From Verrucomicrobiia bacterium (lineage in GTDB: Bacteria > Verrucomicrobiota > Verrucomicrobiia > Limisphaerales > CAIMTB01): DNA of 49,452 bases. Below, piece after piece: positions 42,025 to 49,452 of this stretch. The first letter of the stretch is position 1, and each line of letters opens with the position of its first letter. The notes beneath the pieces are model-generated. The model had not been told where the DNA came from, searched no databases, and saw only the letters and a list, made by a program, of their open reading frames with translations. The position numbers and the translations under genes were made by a program. The stretch is from positions 1 through 49,452 of the forward strand of contig JAHCBA010000046.1 of the NCBI GenBank assembly GCA_019634625.1, in the 5' to 3' direction.

Positions 42025-44196
42025 CTATTCCTGCTCGGCGGCAGGGGGCTCCTCGCCGCGAAGAACGCCTTCGAAGGCGGGATTGGGGGGTTGCCCGGCA
42101 CGGCGCGCCTTCTCGTAATGGTAACGGGCGAGTTCGAGGAAGGGAGGTCGCTGGGTGGCGTACACCACGGCGAGATTGTAATGGGCGGCCGGGGAGGCGG
42201 GGTTGAGTTTGAGGGCGCGGCGCAAGGCGGTTTCTGCGGCCTGGCGCTGCCCGCGCTGGCTCAGGGTGATGCCGAGGTAGTTCTGGGTGTCCGCGTTGTC
42301 GGGGTCGATCCGCGCCGACCGGCTGAGGGTGTCGAAGGCCTCATCGTAACGCTGCTGCCGGAACCGGATGATGCCCATCAGGGAGAGGCTGAACGGGTCG
42401 TCCTGGTCGAGGCGAAGGGCGCGGTCCAGAAGCGCCTCGCCTTCCTCGATCCGGCCCTTTTCGACCAGGATGGCGGCCAGGTTGCCGAGGGTGAAGATGT
42501 TGTCCTCGTCGAGTTTGAGGATTTCCCGGTACCCGGCTTCCGCCTCGTCGAAGCGGCGCATGAGGAAGGCCCGGTGGGCCTGCTGGGCGAGGATGCCGGC
42601 ACCGGCGGGCAGATCCCTGGCGGTACGACGTCGGGGAGCCGACGGATCCGTAGTCGCAGTCTCAGGGGCCGCGGTGGCCTGGGCGGGCGTCGGATGGGAG
42701 GGCGTCTCCCGGGCGGGAGGAACAGGCGCCGGCGCCGGGGGGGCGGTTTCGACCGGGGCGGGCGGAGGTTGCGGAGGTGGGGGAGTTTCCGTGGGGGCGG
42801 CCTGGGCGAGCTGGAGCGGGCGTAGGATTTCGCGTTCGACGGGCTGGCGGAACAGGGCGCGTTCCTCGTCGGTGTAGGGTTCCGGGGGGGCGGTGAGGAC
42901 GCGCAGACGGGCGTCGAGGCGGTCCACTTCGCGTTCGAGCTGCCGGACGCGGGCGGGGTTGCCGCGCTGGAGTTCGGCCTGGGTCAGTTCGAGCTGGTGG
43001 AGGAGTTCATCGCGCTCACGTTCCAGGCGGCGGGCTCGAACCGCCCCGGCGGCGGCGAGGTCGCGGTCGTCGGACAGAACCTCCTGGGGTTTGAGGCTGG
43101 CCGGGGTGACCCGAATGGCGGTGAGCTTCTCGATTTCGCGGAGGAGGGAGAAGTTCTCCCGGCGGAGTTCCTCGGCGGCGGTCCGGTGGGCGGCGAGTTC
43201 GCGGCGGAGATCTTCGGAACCGGGTTCAGGACTTGGCGGTTCGGCGCGGGCCTCGTCGAGTTGCCGGCGCAGGGAGGCGACCTCGGCGCGGAGGGGTTCG
43301 GACTGGGACTCGTCCCGGCGGGAGAGGGTTTCCACACGGGCGAGGAGGCGGCGTCGTTCCTCGCGCAGGGCGTCGAGTTCGCGTTTCTGAGCGGCGAGTT
43401 CCGACCGGGCCTCGGTCCATTGACGTTCGAGTTCCAGGGCCTTGGAGGCCGTTTCGACCAGGCGGCGGTTTTGGGCGGCCTGGTGGTCCAGGGCCGCCTT
43501 GAGGATCTCGTTCTCCCGGATGAGGAGGAGGTTGCGGTCATGGACGCGGGCCAGTTCCACGGGATCGATGGCGGCGGGGCGGGGGCGGAGAGCCTCGTCC
43601 AGTTTGGCCTGGAGGGTGGCGCGCTGGTTCTCGAGCTGGCGCCGGGTTCGCTCGAGATTCTGCTGGGACGCCTCGAAGACCTCGAGTCGATCCCGCGCGT
43701 CGCGCAGGTCGAGGGCCATCTGGGCCGTGCGGTCGGCAAGGGTGTCCGCACGGGACTCGGCGGCGTGGGCCCGCGCCAGGGCATCCGCCGCCACCGCACG
43801 GGCGACGGCCAGGGCGGCATTCATCGCTTCGTCCCCGGATGGGGCCTGCCAGGCGGGGGAAGCGGGCGATGCCGGGGAGGGGGTGACCGTGCGAAGCGGA
43901 GCCGGGACCGGCTCGGCGGGAGCGTTGAGCTTCAGGGCGCCGACCTTCTCGCCAAGGAACCCCAGGCGGAACTGGACGATGCGGCGGTTCCAGGTGGGGT
44001 TGGCGCGGGCGAAACGATCGAGTTCGCGACGCGCCTCCTGGTAGCGGTCCATGGCTTGGGCGAACTCGCCCGCTGCCTCGTGGGTTTCGCCCGCCTGGAT
44101 GAGCCGGTAGATCTGCAGGAATTCGGAGTCGGGGGTTTGCGCGTGCAGGCCGATCAGGGCGCCCGTCAGCCAAAGCCACAGCGCGAGACGTTTCAT
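42025..44196 (-). CDS. Exported coiled-coil and TPR protein
   Basis: A 723-residue protein. Signal peptide 1-19 (MKRLALWLWLTGALIGLHA) is followed by a short helical domain, then a long coiled coil (about 130-430, heptad-rich with many Glu/Arg/Leu). A Pro/Ala linker (about 480-560) leads to four TPR-like repeats (about 570-700; AILVEKGRIEEGEALLDRAL, then LGITLSQRGQRQAAETALRR). It probably scaffolds an envelope complex. ATG 44196 supplies the signal peptide. Convergent with the ATPase-pseudopilin gene (91-base gap). Confidence 0.75.
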   Translation of the reverse strand: MKRLALWLWLTGALIGLHAQTPDSEFLQIYRLIQAGETHEAAGEFAQAMDRYQEARRELDRFARANPTWNRRIVQFRLGFLGEKVGALKLNAPAEPVPAPLRTVTPSPASPASPAWQAPSGDEAMNAALAVARAVAADALARAHAAESRADTLADRTAQMALDLRDARDRLEVFEASQQNLERTRRQLENQRATLQAKLDEALRPRPAAIDPVELARVHDRNLLLIRENEILKAALDHQAAQNRRLVETASKALELERQWTEARSELAAQKRELDALREERRRLLARVETLSRRDESQSEPLRAEVASLRRQLDEARAEPPSPEPGSEDLRRELAAHRTAAEELRRENFSLLREIEKLTAIRVTPASLKPQEVLSDDRDLAAAGAVRARRLERERDELLHQLELTQAELQRGNPARVRQLEREVDRLDARLRVLTAPPEPYTDEERALFRQPVEREILRPLQLAQAAPTETPPPPQPPPAPVETAPPAPAPVPPARETPSHPTPAQATAAPETATTDPSAPRRRTARDLPAGAGILAQQAHRAFLMRRFDEAEAGYREILKLDEDNIFTLGNLAAILVEKGRIEEGEALLDRALRLDQDDPFSLSLMGIIRFRQQRYDEAFDTLSRSARIDPDNADTQNYLGITLSQRGQRQAAETALRRALKLNPASPAAHYNLAVVYATQRPPFLELARYHYEKARRAGQPPNPAFEGVLRGEEPPAAEQE

Positions 44197-44263
44197 CAGT
44201 GGGACGCTAGCCACCGGGGCGGAAGGTTGGCAACCGGGGAAACGCCGCGGACCCGCGGAGCGG

Positions 44264-44420
44264 TGCATCCCGGAGTTGTGGGTGAGGAGGGAGCGAATCG
44301 GAGGGACGAGCTCCGCGAGTCCTCAATCCATGGCACCACTCCGCTGCGGCCTCGTGGAACTCGGCCCTCCGAGACGACGCCTCGCGAAATTCGCACCTCT
44401 CCCCACAACTTCGGGATGCA
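44264..44420 (-). repeat. Palindromic REP/MITE-like element, copy F (complete, inverted)
   Basis: A 157-bp copy in reverse orientation relative to A-D. Terminal repeats are at 44264-44282 (exact) and 44402-44420 (one mismatch). It lies between the divergent TPR gene and hisI. Confidence 0.85.
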
Positions 44421-44490
44421 CCGCCCGCGGGGAGCCGGCTGCGGGTGGATTGGCAGGGCGGTCCGGATCTGTCAGGGTCGCGACCGCAAG

Positions 44491-44892
44491 ATGACCGAGA
44501 CCATGAGCGCCCTGGATTCCCTCAAGTTCAATGCGGACGGGCTCATTCCGGCAATCATCCAGGACCGGAGCACAGGCCGGGTGCTGATGATGGCGTGGAT
44601 GAACCGGGCCTCGATCGAGAAGACCCTCGAGAGCGGGTACACGCATTTCTGGAGCCGATCCCGGAAGGCCTTCTGGAAGAAGGGCGAATCCAGCGGGCAC
44701 ACACAGCGCGTGTTGGACGTCGCGTTCGACTGCGATGGGGACACGCTGCTGGTGCAGGTCGAACAGGTGGGGGCGGCGTGCCACGAGGGTTACCGGTCGT
44801 GCTTTTTTCGATCGATGCGGAAGGGTGGGGAGGCCGCGGAGGTCACCGAGGACCGCCTTCAGACCCCGGAGCAGATCTACGGTCGGGCCTGA
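44491..44892 (+). CDS. hisI: Phosphoribosyl-AMP cyclohydrolase HisI
   Basis: Third step of histidine synthesis: hydrolytic ring opening of phosphoribosyl-AMP in the cytoplasm. The 133-residue monofunctional form lacks HisE. Motifs are AWMNRASIEKTLESGYTHFW, SRSRKAFWKKGESSGHTQ, the metal-binding FDCDGDTLL and CHEGYRSCFF. ATG 44491 gives normal length. A membrane protein gene starts two bases after its stop. Confidence 0.95.
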   Translation: MTETMSALDSLKFNADGLIPAIIQDRSTGRVLMMAWMNRASIEKTLESGYTHFWSRSRKAFWKKGESSGHTQRVLDVAFDCDGDTLLVQVEQVGAACHEGYRSCFFRSMRKGGEAAEVTEDRLQTPEQIYGRA

Positions 44893-44894
44893 CC

Positions 44895-45461
44895 ATGACC
44901 ACGTGGCCGATCGATCACGTCACCGCGTTCGGCAGTATCGATCATCTCGCCCTGGTATTGCTCGTCCTGTTCGGACGGGGGATGGACCTGTTGAGCACCT
45001 GGGTGGCCACGCCCTGTCTCGAGCTGGAGGCAAACCCGATCGCGCGGTGGCTGGGATGGCGGGCGGGGATGGCGGTGAACGGGGTGGTGGCGCTGGGGGT
45101 CGGCCTGCTCCCTCTGGCGGCGATTTCGATCGCGACCACGAGCCTCCTGGTCGCCTCTCGCAACTTTCAGTCGGCCTGGCTCACCCGGGTGGTGGGAGAA
45201 CTGGAATACCGGCGATGGATTGCCGCCCGTTACCGCGAGGGCAGGCCGGGAGTCTTCCTCATTTGCCTGATCCTGCATGCCGGCCTCGTCGCCTTGGTCG
45301 GCGTGGGCCTGATGGCCGGCAGCCAGTGGCGGCTGATTCCGTTCGCGATCGGGCTGGGTGTCGTCACCTACGCCCTGGCCATCGCCGTGTTCACCGGCCT
45401 GGCGATGCGACGCGCCGGGCGGTCGGACATCTGGCCGACATCCATTCCGGACCGGGAGTGA
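44895..45461 (+). CDS. Polytopic membrane protein, hypothetical
   Basis: A 188-residue protein with about four transmembrane segments (residues about 14-32, 52-80, 115-137, 142-163). No signature family motif is recognised; the conserved-looking GRGMDLLSTWVATPCLELEA precedes the second helix. Located two bases after hisI, so co-transcribed, with no obvious link to histidine synthesis. Confidence 0.65.
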   Translation: MTTWPIDHVTAFGSIDHLALVLLVLFGRGMDLLSTWVATPCLELEANPIARWLGWRAGMAVNGVVALGVGLLPLAAISIATTSLLVASRNFQSAWLTRVVGELEYRRWIAARYREGRPGVFLICLILHAGLVALVGVGLMAGSQWRLIPFAIGLGVVTYALAIAVFTGLAMRRAGRSDIWPTSIPDRE

Positions 45462-45488
45462 CCTCCACGGGCGCGACGTTTCAGGGAA

Positions 45489-46436
45489 TCAGGGCGAGGG
45501 GGGCCGCAGGGCACCCAGACTGAGGCCCTCCCGGCGCTTCAACACCGCTTCGAACTTGGGGACGTACATCTGGGTCTCCGCCGGCAGGCTCGGCGCAATG
45601 GCGTCGTAACTGGCGGCACGCCGGCTCTTGAGGAGTGTCGAAACCCGGCCGGGTCCGGCGTTGTAGGCCGCCAGCGCGAGGTGCCAGTCCTTGAACTGCC
45701 CATGCATTTGCCGGAGATACGTGGCCGCCGCACGGGCGTTCTTGTCCGGGTCCAGCCGTTCGTCCCGGGGCTGCAGACGCAGACCCAGTCCTTCGGCCGT
45801 CCGCGGCATGAGTTGGTAGAGGCCGACCGCCCCGACCGGACTGCGGGCGGCAGGGTCGAACGACGACTCGATTTCGGCGAGCCAGACCCAGGCCTCGGGC
45901 AGGCCGGAGCGGCGGAAAACGGGTTTGAGGCGGGGCACCCACACGTTGGCGCCCTTGGGCGCGGGGCGCCGTTCCATCGAACGTTCCCACGCCCGGCGGC
46001 CCTGGCTGGGGGTGGGCACGGGTGGAGGCCGGGGAACGGGGCCGGGCACGGGAGGGGCCGGGACCCGCACGGCCTCGCGCAACCAACGCGCCACCTCGCC
46101 GTAGTCCACGCGGGACCGGAGCCAGGCCGCGTAGGGGCGCGTATCCGGATGGGACTCCAGCAGGGGTAGAACGGTCCGGGCCGTGCCCTCCAGGGCTTCG
46201 AGGTCCAGCACATACTCGCCCTGCAAGCGGGTGAAGGCGTCGCGGAGGGCGGGTTCAAGGGCCGTCATGTCCAGCGACCGGAGGGCGCGGGTCAGGTCGG
46301 GATCCCCCTGCCCTTCCAGCCAGCGCCGGCCGGTTTCCAGCCATTCCTGCCACTGCGCCCGTCCCGCCGGGACGGCGGCCAGCCAGAGTAGCGCGATCAG
46401 GAAGCGCCTCCGGCGGGACGGGACAGACAGGGACAT
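45489..46436 (-). CDS. Lytic transglycosylase (SLT domain)
   Basis: A 315-residue exported enzyme cleaving the MurNAc-GlcNAc bond of peptidoglycan to form 1,6-anhydro products. Signal peptide about 8-27. A helical N-terminal part and Pro-rich linker lead to the SLT domain. Catalytic Glu190 is in AEIESSFDP, with SPVGAVGLYQLMPRTAEGLG and AAYNAGPGRV. It is close to a secreted protein (12-base gap), probably one transcript. Confidence 0.88.
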   Translation of the reverse strand: MSLSVPSRRRRFLIALLWLAAVPAGRAQWQEWLETGRRWLEGQGDPDLTRALRSLDMTALEPALRDAFTRLQGEYVLDLEALEGTARTVLPLLESHPDTRPYAAWLRSRVDYGEVARWLREAVRVPAPPVPGPVPRPPPVPTPSQGRRAWERSMERRPAPKGANVWVPRLKPVFRRSGLPEAWVWLAEIESSFDPAARSPVGAVGLYQLMPRTAEGLGLRLQPRDERLDPDKNARAAATYLRQMHGQFKDWHLALAAYNAGPGRVSTLLKSRRAASYDAIAPSLPAETQMYVPKFEAVLKRREGLSLGALRPPSP

Positions 46437-46448
46437 GCGGCGGATCGA

Positions 46449-47177
46449 TCAGCTTCCCAGCTTGGTCTTGGCGGCGGCCGGGATTTCCACCGTCGTCGTG
46501 CCAATCTCCTTCAGTTCGTAGGTGGTGGTCCGTTCCACGAAGCGGTCGTTGTTGTTGAAGGAATAGGTGCCGGACACCTTGACCTGGATTTTTGCGAGCT
46601 GGCCGTCCTTGAGCCAGTAACGGACAGACCCCTTGGCATCGCGAGCTTCGGCCGCGCCCCCTGCACCGCCGCCACGACCGCCGCGACCGAAGGCCATCAT
46701 TTCACGGGCGCCCGCTTCCGTGAGGTCGCCGCCCAGACCGTCAGCCGAGGCTTTCCATTCCTTGATGTGGCCAAGTGCACGCTTCGCCTCGTCGAGCGGG
46801 GTGCGCGTGCGCAGGAGCATCCCGGCGCGAAAGGCCCCGCCGCCGCCGCCGCCCTGGCGTTGTCCGCGAAGATCCTCGGCCGAGTGCCATGCACCGTCGG
46901 CCTGGACGACCCCGTTTTCGCCCTTGAACACGGCGACGGTCCGGGTGCCATCCCGTTCCTGGGTCACCACGGCCCAACCCTCCTTCTGGGCCTTGCCGTG
47001 GATGTCGGAGGACTGGAATTGGGAACCTTCCACCTGGGTCCGGGTGGTCCAGGCGTAGTTCGGCGCTTCTGCCAGGCGACCGAGAGCCGCTTGGATATCC
47101 TCCTTGGGCCCGGCGAAGCAGGGCGACAACACGAGGGTGGAGGCGACAGTGGCGGTGAATGCAAACAGGGTTTTCAC
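46449..47177 (-). CDS. Exported protein, hypothetical, glycine-rich middle
   Basis: A 242-residue protein beginning at GTG 47177: signal peptide (MKTLFAFTATVASTLVLSP, cleaved near CFA-GP), then a soluble domain with a Gly-rich stretch (about 175-195) and C-terminal beta-rich region. The longer frame upstream has no signal peptide. The domain vaguely recalls LolA-like lipoprotein carriers, but I do not assign it. Precedes the lytic transglycosylase on the same strand. Confidence 0.6.
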   Translation of the reverse strand: MKTLFAFTATVASTLVLSPCFAGPKEDIQAALGRLAEAPNYAWTTRTQVEGSQFQSSDIHGKAQKEGWAVVTQERDGTRTVAVFKGENGVVQADGAWHSAEDLRGQRQGGGGGGAFRAGMLLRTRTPLDEAKRALGHIKEWKASADGLGGDLTEAGAREMMAFGRGGRGGGAGGAAEARDAKGSVRYWLKDGQLAKIQVKVSGTYSFNNNDRFVERTTTYELKEIGTTTVEIPAAAKTKLGS

Positions 47178-47317
47178 GGTATTTCTAGGTTGATGACCGC
47201 CCCCGCCCGGCACGGGAGCCGACACGCCTCGACAGGAGGACGCCGGAACTCGGCACGAAGAACGGGAACTCGCGGGGAGACGCTTAACCGCCGCCGCAGG
47301 TTACCCGGAAATCGTGG

Positions 47318-47947
47318 CTAGAGGCGGGTCAGTTGGACCCGGATGCGGGCGGGATCGGGACGGACGCGCTGGGGAGGTCCCTGGGGTTGAGTGGTTGAAG
47401 GGGGCAGCAAAGGAACGGCACAGGCCGCCAGGGCGCCAACCACAATGCAAATGGATGCCAGACCGTAGGCCCATGGCCTGGACAAGGGCGATGCCAGACA
47501 CAGCCACGCCGCCAGTCCGAGCAATACCAGGTCGAGTCCCATCGCCAGGATCCACCAAGCCCGCCGGCTTTCGCAGCGCACCGGGGGCGGCGCCGGAATC
47601 GCGCTGAAGGTGGCATCCTGCGGCCGTTGCCAGGGTGGGGGAGATGGGGTTTGAACGACGGTCGCAGGGACGGAAGCGGGAGTTGGTCCGGGGACTGCAA
47701 CCCATCTCGTCGGCAGAGAGGAAGGAGGCTCCGGAGGGGGCGGGTCGGGGGAAGCCACGGGCGCAGCCGCCTCCATCGGGTTGACCCATGGAGAGCCCGG
47801 ACGTTCGGAACGCGAAGGATCGGGTGGCCTCGGGGAAGGCACCTCGCTGTCCTTGGCGGAAAGGGGAACGGCGTCGTCGAGAAAACGCGCGGGACGGGCG
47901 CGGGAGAGGAGTTCGCCGAGATCGCGGCCTAGGGCTTTCTTGGCCAC
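47318..47947 (-). CDS. Membrane protein with ParB-like N-terminal start, hypothetical
   Basis: A 209-residue protein from GTG 47947. Its first residues (AKKALGRDLGELL) closely resemble the conserved opening of ParB chromosome-partitioning proteins (KALGRGLGALL). There is no ParB body: a Pro-rich linker (about 35-125) leads to two transmembrane helices (about 133-155 and 162-184). It starts 14 bases after the lysC stop, so is probably in its transcript. Function unknown. Confidence 0.65.
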   Translation of the reverse strand: MAKKALGRDLGELLSRARPARFLDDAVPLSAKDSEVPSPRPPDPSRSERPGSPWVNPMEAAAPVASPDPPPPEPPSSLPTRWVAVPGPTPASVPATVVQTPSPPPWQRPQDATFSAIPAPPPVRCESRRAWWILAMGLDLVLLGLAAWLCLASPLSRPWAYGLASICIVVGALAACAVPLLPPSTTQPQGPPQRVRPDPARIRVQLTRL

Positions 47948-47961
47948 CGGAGCGCGGGCGA

Positions 47962-49179
47962 TCAGCCCAGAAAGGTGGTGTGGAGGGCGCGAACAGCGCG
48001 TTCGCCGTCCGCCATGCGGACGACCACCGAGATCTTGATTTCGCTGGTGGAGATCATGCTGATGTTGATGCCTTCCCGGGCGAGCGTCTCGAACATCCGC
48101 CCGGCCACGCCAGTGTGACTGCGCATGCCGACCCCGACGATGGAAACCTTGCCGACGTCCTCATCGGCCTGCACCACGCCGAAACCGAGATCGGCCCGGA
48201 GTTCCTCAAGCACCTTTCTCGCCTTGAGAAGGTCCGGCTTGTCCACGGTGAACGAGATGTCGGTGGCCGGCGACCCACCCCCGTGGCTCGCACTCTGAAC
48301 GATCATGTCCACATTGATGGCCGAATCCCCCAATCTCCGGAAAATGCTCGCCGCCCGGCCGGGTTGGTCGGGAACGCCGACAACGGTGAGCTTGGCCTGA
48401 TTCCTGTCGAGCGAGACGCCTCGGATCACGACGTCCTCCATGCTGCGCGTTTCTTCCTTCACGATGGTTCCAGGGTGGTCGTTGAGACTCGATCGGACCT
48501 CGAAGACGACGCCGAACTTCTTGGCGAACTCAACCGAGCGCAATTGCATCACCTTGGCGCCAGCCCCGGCGAACTCCAGCAGTTCGTCATAGGCAATCTC
48601 GTCGAGTTTGGTGGCATCGGGCACAATACGGGGGTCGGCGGTGTAGATGCCGTCCACATCCGTGTAGATCTGGCAGAGGTCAGCCCTGAGAGCCGCGGCG
48701 AGCGCAATGGCGGTAAGATCGGATCCGCCCCGGCCAAGCGTGGTGATCTGTCCCTCCGCCGTCTGGCCTTGGAACCCGGCAACGATGACCACATGGCCCT
48801 CGTCAAGGAGGCCGTGAACCTGCTTCGGGGTGATGTTACGGATCTTGGCTTTGGTGTGGACGCCATCGGTGACGATGCCGGCCTGGGCCCCCGTGAGCGA
48901 AGAGGCAGGGATGTCGAGGGCGTGCAGGGCGACGGCCATGAGCGCGATGGTCTGCTGTTCACCGGTCGCCAGCAGCATGTCCATCTCCCGTTCGCTGGGC
49001 ATCGGGGTGATCTCGCGGGCCAGGCGAATCAGCCCATCGGTGACCCCGCTCATGGCCGAAACCACCACCACCACTCTGTCTCCCCGCGCACGGTACTCCG
49101 CCACCCGGCGGGCAACATTGCGGATCCTCTCGGTATTGCCGACAGATGTGCCGCCGTACTTCTGAACGATCAAGGCCAT
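47962..49179 (-). CDS. lysC: Aspartate kinase
   Basis: Phosphorylates aspartate, the first step toward lysine, threonine and methionine. The 405-residue monofunctional form has the N-terminal kinase domain (KYGGTSVG, then TLGRGGSDLTA and IYTDVDGIYTADPR) and two ACT domains (about 265-405; VPDQPGRAASIF, ISMISTSEIKISVVV) for feedback control by lysine and/or threonine. ATG 49179 (MALIVQKYGG) is the conserved start; the frame upstream adds 58 unconserved residues. I see no lysine riboswitch in 49180-49406. Confidence 0.95.
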   Translation of the reverse strand: MALIVQKYGGTSVGNTERIRNVARRVAEYRARGDRVVVVVSAMSGVTDGLIRLAREITPMPSEREMDMLLATGEQQTIALMAVALHALDIPASSLTGAQAGIVTDGVHTKAKIRNITPKQVHGLLDEGHVVIVAGFQGQTAEGQITTLGRGGSDLTAIALAAALRADLCQIYTDVDGIYTADPRIVPDATKLDEIAYDELLEFAGAGAKVMQLRSVEFAKKFGVVFEVRSSLNDHPGTIVKEETRSMEDVVIRGVSLDRNQAKLTVVGVPDQPGRAASIFRRLGDSAINVDMIVQSASHGGGSPATDISFTVDKPDLLKARKVLEELRADLGFGVVQADEDVGKVSIVGVGMRSHTGVAGRMFETLAREGINISMISTSEIKISVVVRMADGERAVRALHTTFLG

Positions 49180-49406
49180 GGAATCGAGATCCCGAACGCG
49201 CCACCCGGGGTGGCCAGATTCCGGGACGGGGAGGCTGCCTCGGGGGCGGGTGGCACGAAAAGGCGAAAAACGGGGCGTAACCGCGGGCAGCGGCCCAGTC
49301 CGGTAATGGGACGAAATCCTCCCGTCCTCACTCTGCATTACGTCGCTCTCCACTCCCCGGGGTTATCCCTTGCTACCCCGGATACTCCGTCTCCGGATCA
49401 GATGCC

Positions 49407-49452
49407 TTACCCCACCGCATCGACGCGGAGATCGCGCAGCGCGGTAACTCCT
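49407..49452 (-). CDS. RAYT-like transposase, extreme C-terminus (cut by window edge)
   Basis: Reading the minus strand, the last 15 codons encode GVTALRDLRVDAVG and a TAA stop. This is nearly identical to the ending GLTVLRDLRVDAVG of the transposase at 2-349. Only the tail is in the window, so a second copy of the same transposase family must begin beyond the right edge. Confidence 0.65.
   Translation of the reverse strand, partial: GVTALRDLRVDAVG

Noticed and set aside
42997-44490. Long upstream extension of the hisI frame
   Set aside because: Antisense to the coiled-coil protein and passes through palindromic copy F; HisI homology starts at 44491.
49180-49406. Lysine riboswitch upstream of lysC
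   Set aside because: I could not trace the conserved multi-helix core; the region shows no clear match by eye.

Overview
The window reads as a piece of a high-GC Verrucomicrobiota chromosome (Limisphaerales/Pedosphaera-like is my best guess). The supporting signs are a PVC-type membrane-bound dehydrogenase fused to HEAT repeats and cytochrome c, PEP-CTERM proteins, pseudopilins with the [18 protein letters not shown] motif, a secreted PQQ-propeller operon, and dispersed palindromic elements with REP-type (RAYT) transposase ends. No rRNA, phage or CRISPR locus is visible. The assignment is inference from gene content; no database was searched.

Layout. 1-0.8 kb: 3' end of a RAYT transposase, a complete palindromic element and tRNA-Met(CAT). 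0.9-4.1 kb: a secreted calcineurin-type phosphoesterase facing a tandem pair of paralogous PEP-CTERM proteins. 4.3-7.1 kb: class V aminotransferase and lactate/glycolate permease operon. 7.1-7.6 kb: gene-free spacer with hexanucleotide tracts and a half palindromic element. 7.7-12.3 kb: CcsA and the large cytochrome c dehydrogenase. 12.6-15.7 kb: DUF1537 sugar-acid kinase and a serine hydrolase. 15.6-20.7 kb (minus strand): prmC, murA, a small TPR-like protein, a PVC secreted protein and a PQQ propeller, all tightly packed or overlapping. 20.7-23.1 kb: small envelope proteins and an alpha/beta hydrolase. 23.2-24.2 kb: a decayed-looking pseudopilin and a gene-poor stretch. 24.2-26.3 kb: divergent pirin/LysR pair and DUF2237. 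26.4-30.8 kb: secretin with a long C-terminal extension and an MscS channel with a cyclic-nucleotide-binding domain. 31.1-32.9 kb: UreF-like protein coupled to mtnA. 33.1-35.9 kb: solitary nuclease/helicase-like DUF2075 protein and a WD40 remnant. 35.9-39.5 kb: large lipoprotein joining a beta-lactamase fold, LamG and Ig modules. 39.8-41.9 kb: a type II secretion/type IV pilus ATPase continuous in frame with a pseudopilin. 42.0-49.2 kb: coiled-coil/TPR protein, hisI, a membrane protein, lytic transglycosylase, a secreted protein, a ParB-start-like membrane protein and lysC. The last 46 bases are the 3' end of a second RAYT on the opposite strand.

Functionally, most genes serve the envelope: peptidoglycan synthesis and turnover (murA, lytic transglycosylase, two beta-lactamase-fold hydrolases), export (secretin, ATPase, pseudopilins), cytochrome c maturation with its client, and surface display. 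Housekeeping amino acid genes (hisI, lysC, mtnA) are interspersed. The strongest unexplained signals are (1) a six-copy family of 157-162 bp palindromic elements with a shared 19-bp terminal inverted repeat, with RAYT ends at both window edges, and (2) the ATPase-pseudopilin continuous reading frame.
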